Assembly (NCBI GenBank): GCA_030146505.1
Contig: JASLCO010000299.1
Location: 1 to 14,113, forward strand
Source: Moraxellaceae bacterium
GTDB taxonomy: Bacteria; Pseudomonadota; Gammaproteobacteria; Pseudomonadales; Moraxellaceae
Direction of reading: 5' to 3'
Length of the DNA stretch: 14,113 bases
Made by a program: the position numbers and the translations under genes. Positions within the stretch are counted from its first letter, which is position 1; every line of letters starts with the position of its first letter. Of the stretch, positions 13,859 through 14,113 are shown in pieces. Below the pieces are notes generated by a model. It had not been told where the DNA came from. It was given only the letters and a program-made list of their open reading frames with translations, and searched no databases.

Positions 13859-13903
13859 GCTTGACCCACACTCCCCCACCGTCAGACCCAACAAGGATGC
13901 CTC

Positions 13904-14113
13904 ATGACGATTGCGATTGGTGATGCCGTTCCCGATTTCCGCCTGCCCGCCACCAGCAACAAGGAAGTGGTGCTTTCCGCCCTGCGTGGCTGGCATGTGG
14001 TGCTGTATTTCTATCCCAAGGATTCAACGCCGGGTTGCACACTGGAAGGCCAGCAGTTCCGCGACATGATCGCGGACTTCAAGGCGGAGAAATGCATGAT
14101 CCTCGGCGTCTCC
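13904..14113 (+). CDS. bcp: Thiol peroxidase/peroxiredoxin of the BCP (PrxQ) family, N-terminal part
   Basis: Seventy codons are visible before the window ends; the family is about 150-160 aa. The N-terminus IGDAVPDFRLPATSNKEV, the strand VVLYFYPKDSTPGCTLEG and the helix QQFRDMIADF are characteristic. The peroxidatic cysteine is C45 in the TPGCT motif. These enzymes reduce H2O2 and organic peroxides in the cytoplasm using thioredoxin. The second cysteine found five residues later in E. coli BCP is replaced by Gln (Q50); C64 is the only other cysteine seen so far. AAGGA at 13893-13897 is the ribosome site. It has a 157-base gap from gcvR that contains the REP pair. Confidence 0.93.
   Translation, partial: MTIAIGDAVPDFRLPATSNKEVVLSALRGWHVVLYFYPKDSTPGCTLEGQQFRDMIADFKAEKCMILGVS

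Overview
The window reads as a stretch of GC-rich proteobacterial chromosome, most likely from a gammaproteobacterium. The gene order ruvB-ybgC-tolQ-tolR-tolA-tolB-pal, then cpoB-queE-queC, then a GcvR-type repressor followed by a BCP/PrxQ peroxiredoxin, is typical of that class. All genes are on the + strand, densely packed and similar in base composition by eye. I cannot name the genus. No tRNA, rRNA, insertion sequence, phage gene or CRISPR array is visible, and no gene-free stretch exceeds 300 bases.

Layout: (1) 2-5181 holds the 3' part of ruvB and a complete Tol-Pal envelope operon. ruvB/ybgC, ybgC/tolQ, tolR/tolA and tolA/tolB overlap by 1 to 14 bases, which suggests translational coupling. 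TolQ and TolR form the proton-driven motor, TolA the periplasm-spanning transducer, TolB and Pal the outer-membrane/peptidoglycan end. A perfect 22-bp hairpin after pal closes the unit. (2) 5240-6733 holds a small membrane-linked unit: a Kdo/RIO-like small-molecule kinase and an isoprenylcysteine/phospholipid methyltransferase-like membrane protein, with its own candidate promoter and a strong terminator. (3) 6734-10284 holds a signalling pair: a CHASE2-TPR-Ser/Thr protein kinase (874 aa, four predicted membrane segments) and a PP2C phosphatase translated from a TTG codon. (4) 10408-11283 is cpoB, the Tol-associated periplasmic TPR protein that usually lies directly after pal. Units 2 and 3 therefore sit inside what is normally a continuous Tol-Pal gene set. 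(5) 11302-13126 holds a REP-type palindrome, queE, a ynfA/UPF0060 gene and queC; queE and queC supply 7-deazaguanine (queuosine precursor) synthesis. (6) 13216-14113 holds a two-ACT-domain GcvR-like regulator, a pair of inverted REP elements, and the start of a peroxiredoxin cut by the window end.

The most interesting feature is the placement of a complete Ser/Thr phosphorylation switch (sensor kinase plus phosphatase) and a kinase/methyltransferase pair between pal and cpoB. A reasonable inference is that this organism senses an envelope signal through CHASE2 and may adjust envelope or division proteins by reversible phosphorylation. The sequence shows the gene arrangement and intact catalytic motifs, not the substrates. 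A second theme is the set of palindromic elements (REP-like hairpins at 11302-11351 and 13763-13858, and an inverted repeat at 6745-6783) that punctuate the transcription-unit boundaries.
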